DNA of 43,932 bases from an uncultured Bacilli bacterium (GTDB taxonomy: Bacteria > Bacillota_I > Bacilli_A > RF39 > UBA660), in the NCBI GenBank assembly GCA_947632595.1, contig CANRPY010000010.1:1-43932 (forward strand), given 5' to 3'. The notes beneath the pieces are model-generated. The model did not search any database, was not told the DNA's origin, and saw only the letters and a program-made list of their open reading frames with translations. The first letter of the stretch is position 1. The number at the start of each line of letters is the position of its first letter. The position numbers were made by a program, and so were the translations under genes. Below are positions 16,654 through 24,690 of the stretch, piece after piece.

Positions 16654-16972
16654 ATATTTTCTTTTTACGAATAAATATTTTTATGATGTATCCTAAAAAG
16701 ATGGCCATGATTCCTACAAAACACCATTTTAGGATTGTACATAATAATGGAATGGAATATGTGTATTTTTCTATTAAAGCAATGACGCTTTCTGGTAGAT
16801 ATTTTCCAATCAAAGCTGCGACATCTCTTAGACCAATATTATTTTTAATGAATGCTAAAATTCTTAAGAATATATCAATGATTGCGATAAAGAATACAAA
16901 AGATGAGAATCTTTTGAAAAACATGATAACGATAATGACTGCAATTATTAATACGATTAAATCTATATACAT
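16652..16972 (-). CDS. small membrane protein of unknown function
   Basis: 106 residues with three or four hydrophobic segments (about 3-40, 65-75 and 80-100) and a basic KKKI end. The ribosome site GAAGG is seven bases before ATG. It resembles no family I can name. Its place between spoIVB and spoIIGA-sigE suggests, weakly, a role in the spore envelope or simply chance linkage. Confidence 0.75.
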   Translation of the reverse strand: MYIDLIVLIIAVIIVIMFFKRFSSFVFFIAIIDIFLRILAFIKNNIGLRDVAALIGKYLPESVIALIEKYTYSIPLLCTILKWCFVGIMAIFLGYIIKIFIRKKKI

Positions 16973-17022
16973 ATTACTACCTTCTTACTATTTTTTATAC
17001 TCCTTTATTTTATCATTAAAAT

Positions 17023-17046
17023 GAAAAAAAGGAAATAGTTTCTTTT
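17023..17046 (-). terminator. weak terminator of spoIVB
   Basis: On the minus strand an AAAGAAA stretch can pair with TTTCCTTT across CTA with one imperfection, followed by a T run. Low confidence because the stem is AT-rich. Confidence 0.4.
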
Positions 17047-18010
17047 ACTCTTGTAAAAGTTTATCTCCTTCTTCTAACATTTTTTCGATATAGATTCCAT
17101 ATCCTTTTTTAGAATCATTTAATAATACATAATTTACAACTCCTATTACTTTATTTTCTTGAATAATGGGAGAACCACTCATTCCTTGAACAATTCCTCC
17201 TGTTTTTGAAAGTAACTCTTCATCTGTGATTTCAAATAAGATGTTTTTTACGGGATTCTCTTCTGTTTTTAGAATTGTAATTTCATAGTCATTTATCTCT
17301 GTACCTTCCACATTTAATCGTATTTTAGCTGGCCCTTTTTTAATTTCTTCTTTGTCCCCTACTTCTACTAAGTCTTCTTCTTGGTAGGTTCCTTGATACT
17401 TTCCATAGATTCCTGTTGTTTTATTTTTTTCGATGCTTCCTAAAACGTTATTTTTAAAATTGGCATGATATTCGCCAATATTTCCATCTTCACTTTTATG
17501 AATGTAGTTTAGTTCGATATCGTAAATATATCCATGACTTGTTTCAAAGAGATTTTTTGATGAGGTTTCTAAGATTTCATGACCAAGAGATGCATAAATT
17601 TTTGTTTCTGGGTCAATATAGGAAAGTGTTCCAATTCCATCTATCTCATCTTTTATATAAATTCCTGTTTGAAATTCTTTCCCTTCTTTTGTTACGACTA
17701 ATTCTTTTTCTAGTGTTTTATTATCTCTTACTATTTTGATAGGATAGACTCCTTCTTTTTGAATAATTTCTTGCATATCCTTACTATTTTTGATTTCTTT
17801 TTTCTTAATTTCTATTATTCTATCTCCTTTTTGGAGCCCACTTTCTTTGGCAGGATAGGTTCCATTTACTTGATAGAAATCTACAATATAGACTCCTTTT
17901 GAATGGATTTCTATTCCGATTGGTTCTCCGCTTACAATGATTTTATTGGAGTATGCGAAGACATTTAATGGGAAGAATAGTAATAGTAGCCATAACGCAA
18001 ATTTCTTCAT
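17045..18010 (-). CDS. spoIVB: SpoIVB serine peptidase
   Basis: 321 residues, shorter than the Bacillus protein of about 425, mostly in the N-terminal linker. A signal peptide covers residues 1-19, a PDZ domain runs about 28-105 (GVYIVDFYQVNG, SGLQKGDRIIEI), and the S55 peptidase domain carries His144 in ASLGHEI and the catalytic Ser in GMSGSP at 276-281. In Bacillus it is made in the forespore, crosses to the intermembrane space and triggers processing of pro-sigma-K. Its presence implies a late sporulation checkpoint. RBS GAGGTGG precedes the ATG. Confidence 0.95.
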   Translation of the reverse strand: MKKFALWLLLLFFPLNVFAYSNKIIVSGEPIGIEIHSKGVYIVDFYQVNGTYPAKESGLQKGDRIIEIKKKEIKNSKDMQEIIQKEGVYPIKIVRDNKTLEKELVVTKEGKEFQTGIYIKDEIDGIGTLSYIDPETKIYASLGHEILETSSKNLFETSHGYIYDIELNYIHKSEDGNIGEYHANFKNNVLGSIEKNKTTGIYGKYQGTYQEEDLVEVGDKEEIKKGPAKIRLNVEGTEINDYEITILKTEENPVKNILFEITDEELLSKTGGIVQGMSGSPIIQENKVIGVVNYVLLNDSKKGYGIYIEKMLEEGDKLLQE

Positions 18011-18086
18011 TTTACCACCTCATTTTTAGTATTTGCAACTCTTTTGTCAATTATTCTATTCTTTACAGTTTTCTTATGAATATGTT

Positions 18087-18115
18087 TTGACTTTCGCCTT
18101 ATTTTTCTATATATT
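18087..18115 (+). promoter_or_regulatory. promoter of the two-gene unknown module
   Basis: TTGACT at 18087-18092, 17-base spacer, TATATT at 18110-18115. The RBS GAGGTGAT starts only eight bases later, so the 5' leader would be very short. Confidence 0.7.
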
Positions 18116-18134
18116 TATTATAGAGGTGATTTGG

Positions 18135-18800
18135 ATGCCAACAAGTCAAGATAATCGTTATATAGATGAAAAAAGATTAAGACAAGGTGCTTTTCAAGAA
18201 GGAAATGGAAATCGTGATAATGATCGAATTCTCAAAATACGATTGAGTAATTATCTACGCCGTTTAAAAAAAATTGTAGGAGCGACTGCTGTTTCTGTTG
18301 CCCTTTTGGTTGGTGCAGGGATTGGAGTTGGTTCTTATGCGGTTGATCATATTCATGATAGTTATATTGTAAGTCAATACGCAAGTGAGTTTCGTAAAGA
18401 TTGTATTAATCCTGAGACACATCGTACAAATGATAATCAACACTATTTCTATGATTATTCTGATATTGCGGATTACTGTGAAGAAATGGGAGACTTTGAT
18501 TTAGGAATTTATTTATTCTATAAGAATACAAATGCTTATCAAACTGGTAGAGTTCTTGATTATACACCATATGATTCTTTAGATGCTTATCTTGCTGCTC
18601 ATCATTGGGATGATCCAGATGATTGGGAAAAAGATATGAATCGTAAAATTGTGTTATCTTATGAAAATAATAAAAATTTAGAAGAACTTCAGAAAATGGC
18701 TTTTGAACATCAAACGGGAAAAGATGGAGAAACGGTTATTGCAAACCCAGGGGATCTTCAACAAAATCCGGATGGTACCTATGGAGGTGGACAAAAATGA
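18135..18800 (+). CDS. membrane-anchored protein of unknown function
   Basis: 222 residues from ATG 18135, which follows AGAGGTGATTTGG; the frame opens earlier but upstream codons overlap the promoter. Residues 1-43 are polar and basic (cytoplasmic). One membrane segment lies at about 44-65 (GATAVSVALLVGAGIGVGS). The rest is an acidic, Tyr- and His-rich domain that would be outside, ending in a Gly-rich tail (NPDGTYGGGQK). No catalytic motif is apparent. Its stop overlaps the next gene by 4 bases. Confidence 0.8.
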   Translation: MPTSQDNRYIDEKRLRQGAFQEGNGNRDNDRILKIRLSNYLRRLKKIVGATAVSVALLVGAGIGVGSYAVDHIHDSYIVSQYASEFRKDCINPETHRTNDNQHYFYDYSDIADYCEEMGDFDLGIYLFYKNTNAYQTGRVLDYTPYDSLDAYLAAHHWDDPDDWEKDMNRKIVLSYENNKNLEELQKMAFEHQTGKDGETVIANPGDLQQNPDGTYGGGQK

Positions 18801-19015
18801 AAGAAATTGAAGTAATGACAATCAATCAACATGATTACTATATTATGAAAGAAGTACATGATAAAGGAATTTGTTATGTTTTCTTATCTGGAGTGGAAGA
18901 TCCAGAAGATGTTATGATTCGAAAAAGTATGCCAGATAATCCTAATTTATTTGTACCTTTAGAAAATGAGACGGAATATCATTTGGCTACTCTACTTTTA
19001 TTTAAAGAAAATTAA
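18797..19015 (+). CDS. small cytoplasmic protein of unknown function
   Basis: 72 residues, translation-coupled (ATGA) to the membrane protein before it. The pattern of short beta strands (INQHDYYIMKEV, ICYVFLSGVEDPEDVMIRK, NLFVPLENETEYHLATLLLF) recalls the DUF1292 type of small proteins, but the match is only by eye. It ends in a strong bidirectional terminator. A partner role with the upstream protein is inferred from coupling. Confidence 0.8.
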   Translation: MKEIEVMTINQHDYYIMKEVHDKGICYVFLSGVEDPEDVMIRKSMPDNPNLFVPLENETEYHLATLLLFKEN

Positions 19016-19016
19016 T

Positions 19017-19043
19017 AAAAAAACGAGAAATCTCGTTTTTTTT
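19017..19043. terminator. bidirectional terminator between the unknown module and xseB
   Basis: Stem AAACGAG at 19021-19027 with CTCGTTT at 19032-19038, loop AAAT, flanked by an A run and a T run. Confidence 0.85.
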
Positions 19044-19284
19044 AGTCTTCTTTTACTTCGAAGTCTACTACTTCTCCATTTTCTTTTACTAGTTTTGTAA
19101 TGGCTTCTTCAGCATTTTTTAGTTTTTCATCACAGGATTTTGCCAAAGACATTGCTTCATTAAATTCTGTTATTGCTTCCTCTAGTGGTACTTCTCCTGT
19201 TTCTAATTTCTTTACAATTTCTTCTAGATGATCTAGAGCTTCTTCAAAGGTTAATTCTTTTTCTTTTTCTTTTTTTTCAGCCAT
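19042..19284 (-). CDS. xseB: exodeoxyribonuclease VII small subunit
   Basis: 80 residues, normal length. Small subunit of the single-strand-specific exonuclease VII. It has the family motif LTFEEALDHLEEIVKKLETGEVPLEEAITEFNEAMSL followed by a second helix (CDEKLKNAEEAI), forming the helical hairpin that binds XseA. It lies 9 bases after xseA with AGGAGG before its ATG. Confidence 0.96.
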   Translation of the reverse strand: MAEKKEKEKELTFEEALDHLEEIVKKLETGEVPLEEAITEFNEAMSLAKSCDEKLKNAEEAITKLVKENGEVVDFEVKED

Positions 19285-19293
19285 ATGTCCTCC

Positions 19294-20547
19294 TTATATT
19301 ACTTTTGCGTCCAATGTTCCATCTTGTAATTCGATGGTTACCTGGTCGCCTGTTTTGATTTCTTTTGTACTTTTTACGACTTTCTCTTCTTTTTTTACAA
19401 TAGAATATCCTCTTTTTAAAGTTAAGAGAGGAGATAGTGTTTCCAATTTTGATAGAATTTGTAAGTATCGATTACTTTTTTTATCTAATATTTTATAAGG
19501 CTCTTTTAGAATATAGGAATTTTTTAGACGAATTAATTCCTTTTCTTTTTCATTTGTCAATGCTTTTAGACTATATTTTAGTCTTTCTACGATATTATCA
19601 AAAATCATTTCTTTTGTTTGATAAATCATGATTGGATTTTTTAAAATATTTCTCTCTCTTATTTCTAGTAGTCTTCTTTTTTCTTTCTTTACTTGATTCG
19701 TAATAGCATTGATTAATCTTATCTTTAATTGATCTAAATAGTTTTTTACATCTTTTAATTGAGGAACTGCCATTTCTGCTGCTCCTGTTGGAGTGGGAGC
19801 TCTTAAATCAGCAACAAAGTCTGCTATGGTGAAGTCTACTTCATGTCCAACTGCACTTATTACTGGTATTTTACAATCATAGATGGCTCTTGCGACGATT
19901 TCTTCATTAAATGGCCATAAATCTTCGATGCTTCCTCCACCGCGCCCTACAATTAGAGTATCTAATTCAAAGGTTTCAGCAAGTTTGATTTGTTTTACGA
20001 TATCTTCTTTGGCGTCTTCTCCTTGAACAAGAGAGGGAAACAAATAGATTTCTGTTAAGGGCCATCTTCTTTTAATCGTGGAGATGATATCTTTGATTGC
20101 AGCTCCTGTTGGAGCAGTAACAACTCCTATACGACTTGGGATTTTTTTAATTTTCTTTTTATGTTCTTCCCTAAATAATCCTTCTTCTGTTAGTCTTTTT
20201 TTCAATTGTTCAAAGGCTATATAGAGATTTCCTACTCCATCTTCTAGCATTTCATTTACATAGATTTGATAGGCTCCTGTCTGCTCAAATACACTGATTC
20301 TGCCTGTTACTAATACTTTCATTCCATCTTCTGGCGTAAATTTTATTTTACTTGCTTGTGATGAAAACATTATAGCACTGATTCTACTTGTCTCATCTTT
20401 TAATGTGAAATAAAAGTGTCCTCTACTATGTGCTTTAAAATTTGATATTTCTCCTTTTAAAAAGACTTCATTTAAATTGCCATCGGTATCTATTTTATAC
20501 TTAATATATCTTGTTAATTGTGTAACGGTTATATATTTATCTTGCAA
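19294..20547 (-). CDS. xseA: exodeoxyribonuclease VII large subunit
   Basis: About 418 residues if read from TTG at 20547. This start has the ribosome site AAAGGAAG and places the family N-terminus (QDKYITVTQLTRYIK) directly after it. An ATG at 20583 would overlap nusB by 23 bases with no good ribosome site. Residues 1-100 form the OB-fold nucleic-acid-binding domain (VFLKGEISNFKAHSRGHFYFTLKDE). The catalytic region has GVVTAPTGAAIKDI, VGRGGGSIEDLWPFNEE, ISAVGHEVDFTIADFVADLRAPTPTGAAE. A coiled-coil region and the C-terminal RGYSIVKK segment follow. Operon nusB-xseA-xseB. Confidence 0.95.
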   Translation of the reverse strand: MQDKYITVTQLTRYIKYKIDTDGNLNEVFLKGEISNFKAHSRGHFYFTLKDETSRISAIMFSSQASKIKFTPEDGMKVLVTGRISVFEQTGAYQIYVNEMLEDGVGNLYIAFEQLKKRLTEEGLFREEHKKKIKKIPSRIGVVTAPTGAAIKDIISTIKRRWPLTEIYLFPSLVQGEDAKEDIVKQIKLAETFELDTLIVGRGGGSIEDLWPFNEEIVARAIYDCKIPVISAVGHEVDFTIADFVADLRAPTPTGAAEMAVPQLKDVKNYLDQLKIRLINAITNQVKKEKRRLLEIRERNILKNPIMIYQTKEMIFDNIVERLKYSLKALTNEKEKELIRLKNSYILKEPYKILDKKSNRYLQILSKLETLSPLLTLKRGYSIVKKEEKVVKSTKEIKTGDQVTIELQDGTLDAKVI

Positions 20548-20560
20548 AAGAACACTTCCT

Positions 20561-20968
20561 TTACTCGTCTTTTCCTTCCTCATGATAAATTTTATCTAGG
20601 ACTCCATTAATCATCTTTGTTACAGCTTCTTCACTGTATTTCTTTGATAATTCAATTGCTTCATTGATTGCTACTACGGAAGGAGTCTCTGTATCCATTA
20701 ATTCATAAGTTGCTAGTTTTAGAATCGCTTGATCTACTTTGTTTAAACGGTCCATTGTCCATTCTTTTAAATATTTATTATCTAAGGCAATTATTTCTTC
20801 TTCTTTTTCTAAAATTGCTTCTAGAGTCTCTTTTACAAAGGAACTTTCGACTTCTAATTGTTCTTTCATTAAAGATTCTAAATCATAAGATATCTTACTT
20901 TCTCTTAATATTTCTATTTGATAGAGAATTTTCACGATTACTTCTCTTAATTCGCTTCTGTTTTTCAT
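20561..20968 (-). CDS. nusB: transcription antitermination protein NusB
   Basis: 135 residues from ATG 20968; a GTG three codons upstream is in frame but inside the ribosome-site region. NusB with NusE (S10) binds boxA RNA for rRNA antitermination. The N-terminal ELREVIVKILYQIEIL and the C-terminal signature ELSKKYSEEAVTKMINGVLDKI are typical, as is DRLNKVDQAILKLATYEL. It is 48 bases downstream of mutS, and first in nusB-xseA-xseB; folD, which sits here in Bacillus, is absent. Confidence 0.95.
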   Translation of the reverse strand: MKNRSELREVIVKILYQIEILRESKISYDLESLMKEQLEVESSFVKETLEAILEKEEEIIALDNKYLKEWTMDRLNKVDQAILKLATYELMDTETPSVVAINEAIELSKKYSEEAVTKMINGVLDKIYHEEGKDE

Positions 20969-21015
20969 ATCTATCACCTACCTCATTTTACCATATTCTT
21001 TTTTATTTGTCATTT

Positions 21016-23571
21016 CTAACTATTTTTATTCTTTACTTCTTTATGAATGTCATATAAGAAGCTTAACGCTTCCATTGGAGTCATTTCTAATGGGTTGATT
21101 TCTTTGATTTTTTCCTCGATTTCATTTTTCTTTGGAGTTACTTCTTGCTCTGGCAATTCAAACAAAGAAGTTTGTGTAAAGGTTTCTTTCTTGATGCTTT
21201 TCTTCTCATAAATACTTAGGATTTCATCTGCTCTTTTGATTAGACTATCTGGTAAATGGGCAAGACTTGCAACATGAATTCCATAACTTTTGTCAACGGC
21301 TCCGGGTTTTACTTTATGTAGGAAGATTAGTTTTTTATTTTCTTCCATAGCTGATACATGAACATTTTTTAAATTTTTTAAATCTTTTTCTAGAACTGTT
21401 AATTCATGATAATGGGTAGAAAATAGTGTTTTTGCTTTAATTTTATCATGAATATATTCTAATATTGCTTGGGCAAGACTCATTCCGTCATACGTTGCGG
21501 TACCTCTTCCTAATTCATCAAAGAGAATTAGACTTTTTTCGGTTGCTTCTTGGAGAGCGTAATTTGCTTCTTTCATTTCAATCATAAAAGTAGATTCTCC
21601 ACTTACTAAATCATCACTTGCACCAATTCTTGTAAAGATTTTATCAAAGATTGGAAGTGTTGCTTCTTTACAAGGCACAAAACATCCCATTTGAGCCATT
21701 ATAACAGTGATTGCACATTGTCTCATATATGTAGATTTTCCTGCCATATTTGGACCTGTGATTAGTAAAATATTTGTGGTGTGATCCATTACAATATCAT
21801 TTGGAATATATTTTTCTTTCATGACTTGTTCTACAACAGGGTGTCTACACTCTATTAGTCTTAATGTTTTTTCTTCTGTTAGATTTGGTCTTACATACTT
21901 ATTTTGATCACTTACTACGGAGAAAGATTGTAACATATCTACTTCACTTAGTATTTTTGCTGTTTTTTGAAGAGACTTTCCATATCGTTTGATGACTTCT
22001 CGAATATCCATAAATAATTTATATTCTAATGAGATGATTTTTTCTTCGGCACCTAATATAATATTTTCTTTTTCTTTTAAGACTGGAGTAATAAATCTTT
22101 CACAATTTACTAATGTCTGTTTTCTTTCGTATCCATACTCTTCTTTTATTAGACTACATTGTCCTTTGGATACTTCAATGTAGTAACCAAATACTTTATT
22201 AAATCCTACTTTTAAGTTCTTAATTCCGGTACGTTCTTTTTCTTCTTTTTCCATCTCTAGAATAAAGTCTTTAGAACCACTACTAATTTTCTTTAATTCA
22301 TCTAATTCATCATTATATCCTTTTTTAATAAGGCCTCCCTCATGTAGTGTAAAGGGAGCATCTTCTTCAATTGCGCTCTCTAATAAGGAATAGACTTCTT
22401 CATAGGTTTCTATTTTTTTATCAAAATGTAATTCTTTTAAAATCTCACTAATTTTTGGTAAGACTGATACGGAGTTTTTTAATTGAATTAAGTCTTTGGC
22501 ATTTAAGTTTCCATAGGTTATTCTTCCTACTAATCTCTCTAGGTCATAGACTTCGCCAAGGGCTGTTATTAAATCGTCTCTTAAGATAAATTCTGTACTT
22601 AAAAGAGATACTAAGTCATATCTTCTTTCTATTTCTTTTTTGCTTGTTAATGGGTTTAGAATGCTATATTTTAAGTATCTACTTCCCATTGCGGTTTTAC
22701 ATTTATCGAGTAACCATAGTAGACTATATTGTCTTTCTCTTGTCCGCATGGTCTCTGTTAATTCTAGATTTCTTTTTGTATTGGCATCAAACTCCAGATA
22801 CGTAGATGATTTGATAATGGTACAAGGTTGGAGATGATGTAGATCTCCTTTTTTATTTTCTATGATATAAGATAGTAAATGTTTTAAGGTTTTTACGATT
22901 CTTACATCTTCTATATTTTTATAAATATATTGATAGTCTTTTTCTTCATATTCTTCTTTTGTTATGGTTACTAAAATATCATGAGCAGAACGAAGGGTCT
23001 CTACAATTTCTCGATCGATTTCACTATTTACAATGACTTCTTTAAAGCCATACCTGTTAATCTCTTTGATGATTTTATTACTGTCTCCTTCTACTAGTGT
23101 TGCATAAACTTCTCCTGTTGAGATATCGGCATAGCTTAGTCCAAAACAATAATTAAAGTCATAGATATTTGCGATAAAGTTATTGTCTTTAGAATCCATA
23201 CTTGAGTCAATTCGTGTTCCTTTGGTTATTACTTGAATGACATCTCTTTCTACCATTCCTTTCGCTTCTTTAGGGTCTTCTAATTGTTCACAAATGGCTA
23301 CTTTATATCCTCGGTCTACTAAATCATTTGCATAAGAGGCATAGGCATGATGAGGAATTCCACACATAGGAACTCTATCGTCAAGACCTGCTTGTTTTCC
23401 TGTTAATGTTAATTCTAATAGATTGGATACTAATATGGCATCATCAAAAAACATTTCATAAAAGTCTCCTAAGCGAAAGAATATGATACAATCATCATAT
23501 TTGTCTTTAATCTCCATGTATTGTTGCATCATAGGGCTTAATTTTGTACGATCGACTTCACTTCTTTTCAT
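21016..23571 (-). CDS. mutS: DNA mismatch repair protein MutS
   Basis: 851 residues, full length. Recognises mismatches. The mismatch-reading motif is GDFYEMFF with Phe37-Tyr38-Glu39; connector, lever and clamp domains follow. The ABC-type ATPase has Walker A GPNMAGKST at 606-614, the Walker B/signature region ESTFMIEMKEANYALQEATEKSLILFDELGRGT, and the C-terminal STHYHEL. The start follows AGGTGG. mutL, the usual neighbour, is not here. Confidence 0.98.
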   Translation of the reverse strand: MKRSEVDRTKLSPMMQQYMEIKDKYDDCIIFFRLGDFYEMFFDDAILVSNLLELTLTGKQAGLDDRVPMCGIPHHAYASYANDLVDRGYKVAICEQLEDPKEAKGMVERDVIQVITKGTRIDSSMDSKDNNFIANIYDFNYCFGLSYADISTGEVYATLVEGDSNKIIKEINRYGFKEVIVNSEIDREIVETLRSAHDILVTITKEEYEEKDYQYIYKNIEDVRIVKTLKHLLSYIIENKKGDLHHLQPCTIIKSSTYLEFDANTKRNLELTETMRTRERQYSLLWLLDKCKTAMGSRYLKYSILNPLTSKKEIERRYDLVSLLSTEFILRDDLITALGEVYDLERLVGRITYGNLNAKDLIQLKNSVSVLPKISEILKELHFDKKIETYEEVYSLLESAIEEDAPFTLHEGGLIKKGYNDELDELKKISSGSKDFILEMEKEEKERTGIKNLKVGFNKVFGYYIEVSKGQCSLIKEEYGYERKQTLVNCERFITPVLKEKENIILGAEEKIISLEYKLFMDIREVIKRYGKSLQKTAKILSEVDMLQSFSVVSDQNKYVRPNLTEEKTLRLIECRHPVVEQVMKEKYIPNDIVMDHTTNILLITGPNMAGKSTYMRQCAITVIMAQMGCFVPCKEATLPIFDKIFTRIGASDDLVSGESTFMIEMKEANYALQEATEKSLILFDELGRGTATYDGMSLAQAILEYIHDKIKAKTLFSTHYHELTVLEKDLKNLKNVHVSAMEENKKLIFLHKVKPGAVDKSYGIHVASLAHLPDSLIKRADEILSIYEKKSIKKETFTQTSLFELPEQEVTPKKNEIEEKIKEINPLEMTPMEALSFLYDIHKEVKNKNS

Positions 23572-23588
23572 ATAACCACCTGTTTTTT

Positions 23589-23597
23589 ATTATATCA
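23589..23597 (-). promoter_or_regulatory. extended -10 promoter of mutS
   Basis: TGATATAAT on the minus strand, immediately after the terminator of the TPM gene. Predicted start near 23582, about 11 bases before the mutS ATG. Confidence 0.65.
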
Positions 23598-23631
23598 TAA
23601 AAAACTATCTTTTCTTTTGAAAAGATAGTTT
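23598..23631 (-). terminator. terminator of the TPM-domain gene
   Basis: Perfect 13-bp stem: 23602-23614 pairs with 23619-23631, loop of four, with a T run on the minus strand. The stop codon of the TPM gene is inside the stem. Confidence 0.88.
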
Positions 23632-24444
23632 CTTTTTGGAAGGTTTTTTTGTTGGGTGTTTTTCTATTTTCTTTTTTTCCGTTGTTGCGGTACTTGAATA
23701 GAACATTACAGCTTCTAATAAAAATAAAAGTAATATATTGATTGGTTTTAATATGTAGGAGAAGGATAATAAAAAGATATTTAATAGTAGAATGATTGCT
23801 ACTTCTATAATTTCTCCATCTGTTATTTTTTCTTTTCTTTTCATCTTCTTATATACTTTTGCAATTCTACTTGCGAAAAAGACTACTAACCATACCATGA
23901 TAAATAAGAAAATATTTCCATATTTCGTTAAAAAGTCAACATCTTCTACTACTTCCATGGAAGAAGCATCGATTCCGTACTTTTCACAAATATCTTTATA
24001 GATGGCAGAATAACCATTTATTAGGCCATAATCCCATTTTCCTTGTTGCATGTATGGAATAAAATAGTTTGCAATATAATTATCTAGAGAATCAGTACTT
24101 AGTAAATTCTCTATTTCTTCTCCTCTTTGAATTCTAATTTCTCGGTCTTCTTCCGATAATAAAATTAAGATTCCTCGGTCTGAGATATGAAAATTACTAA
24201 ATAATTGTTCTGAATACTCTTCTATTTCTAAATTTTCTAGATTTTTTACGGTTACTACATAATAATCTATCTTTTTTTGTTTATATAAAAATTCTGAATA
24301 GGATATCAAATACTCTTCTGATTCTTCTGATAGGAGATCTGCTTCATCCGTTACAAAGATTTGGTCTCCTTTTTCTACAATGGCATTTGTTTGAAAAGGG
24401 ATTAGGAATAATAAAGTCAGAAGTAGAATTTTTATCTTTTTCAT
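23605..24444 (-). CDS. TPM-domain membrane protein
   Basis: 279 residues. Signal peptide at 1-21, then a TPM (YgcG-type) domain at about 25-160 with the typical FVTDEADLLSEESEEYL start, YYVVTVKNLE and GILILLSEEDREIRIQRG. Two or three membrane segments follow (about 172-190 and 210-250), then a basic Lys-rich tail of about 25 residues. Such proteins are anchored with the TPM domain outside. Proposed functions include envelope maintenance or phosphatase activity; none can be proven here. Its upstream region holds a short, separately promoted transcript. Confidence 0.85.
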   Translation of the reverse strand: MKKIKILLLTLLFLIPFQTNAIVEKGDQIFVTDEADLLSEESEEYLISYSEFLYKQKKIDYYVVTVKNLENLEIEEYSEQLFSNFHISDRGILILLSEEDREIRIQRGEEIENLLSTDSLDNYIANYFIPYMQQGKWDYGLINGYSAIYKDICEKYGIDASSMEVVEDVDFLTKYGNIFLFIMVWLVVFFASRIAKVYKKMKRKEKITDGEIIEVAIILLLNIFLLSFSYILKPINILLLFLLEAVMFYSSTATTEKKKIEKHPTKKPSKKKLSFQKKR

Positions 24445-24453
24445 GATATCACC

Positions 24454-24475
24454 TATTCTTATTTTATCATAAGAA
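24454..24475 (-). promoter_or_regulatory. TPM gene promoter inside an inverted repeat
   Basis: On the minus strand an extended -10 TGATAAAAT (24460-24468) lies between ATTCTTA (24469-24475) and TAAGAAT (24454-24460), a perfect 7-bp inverted repeat with the -10 in its centre. It may be an operator. Confidence 0.5.
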
Positions 24476-24519
24476 TCTTTCTTGTTTTCTTCTTCTTTTT
24501 TCTCTTTTACAATTCTTTG

Positions 24520-24573
24520 TCAAACAAAAAAGAAGGGTCCAATTAATATTACCCTATTAAAGGATCCCCTCAT
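24520..24573 (-). ncRNA. putative short transcript or leader upstream of the TPM gene
   Basis: The promoter at 24580-24608 predicts a start at about 24573. Some 45 bases later the minus strand shows a T run (TCTTTTTT) after a hairpin: AGGGT pairs with ACCCT across 12 bases, or alternatively AGGG/TCC pairs with GGA/CCCT with a 2-base bulge. The predicted +1 coincides with the A of an ATG opening a 17-codon frame (MRGSFNRVILIGPFFFV), so it could be a leaderless micro-ORF. It could be an sRNA, a terminated leader or a micropeptide gene. Confidence 0.4.
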
Positions 24574-24579
24574 GATTAC

Positions 24580-24608
24580 ATTATATCATATTTTCCTTAT
24601 TTTTTCAA
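24580..24608 (-). promoter_or_regulatory. strong promoter upstream of the short transcript
   Basis: Minus strand TTGAAA (24603-24608), 17-base spacer, TATAAT (24580-24585) with the extended TGA before it. One of the best-matching promoters in the window, yet it drives no obvious gene. Confidence 0.75.
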
Positions 24609-24660
24609 GTTTTACCCCTATTCTACGTGCTTTTCTCTTATGAGTAGGGTTTGTTTTTGT

Positions 24661-24690
24661 AAAAAAAGAAATTCAATTTATGAATTTCTT
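24661..24690 (-). terminator. terminator of the TM2 gene
   Basis: Perfect 10-bp stem: AAGAAATTCA at 24666-24675 and TGAATTTCTT at 24681-24690, with seven T on the minus strand. Confidence 0.85.

Noticed and set aside
16509-17024. 171-codon + strand frame over spoIIGA and the small membrane gene
   Set aside because: Lies opposite two well-supported minus-strand genes and shows only biased noise composition.
24520-24573. Remnant of a single-strand-binding protein gene
   Set aside because: The micro-peptide contains NRVILIG, similar to the start of SSB proteins, but no further SSB sequence follows; the likeness is probably chance.
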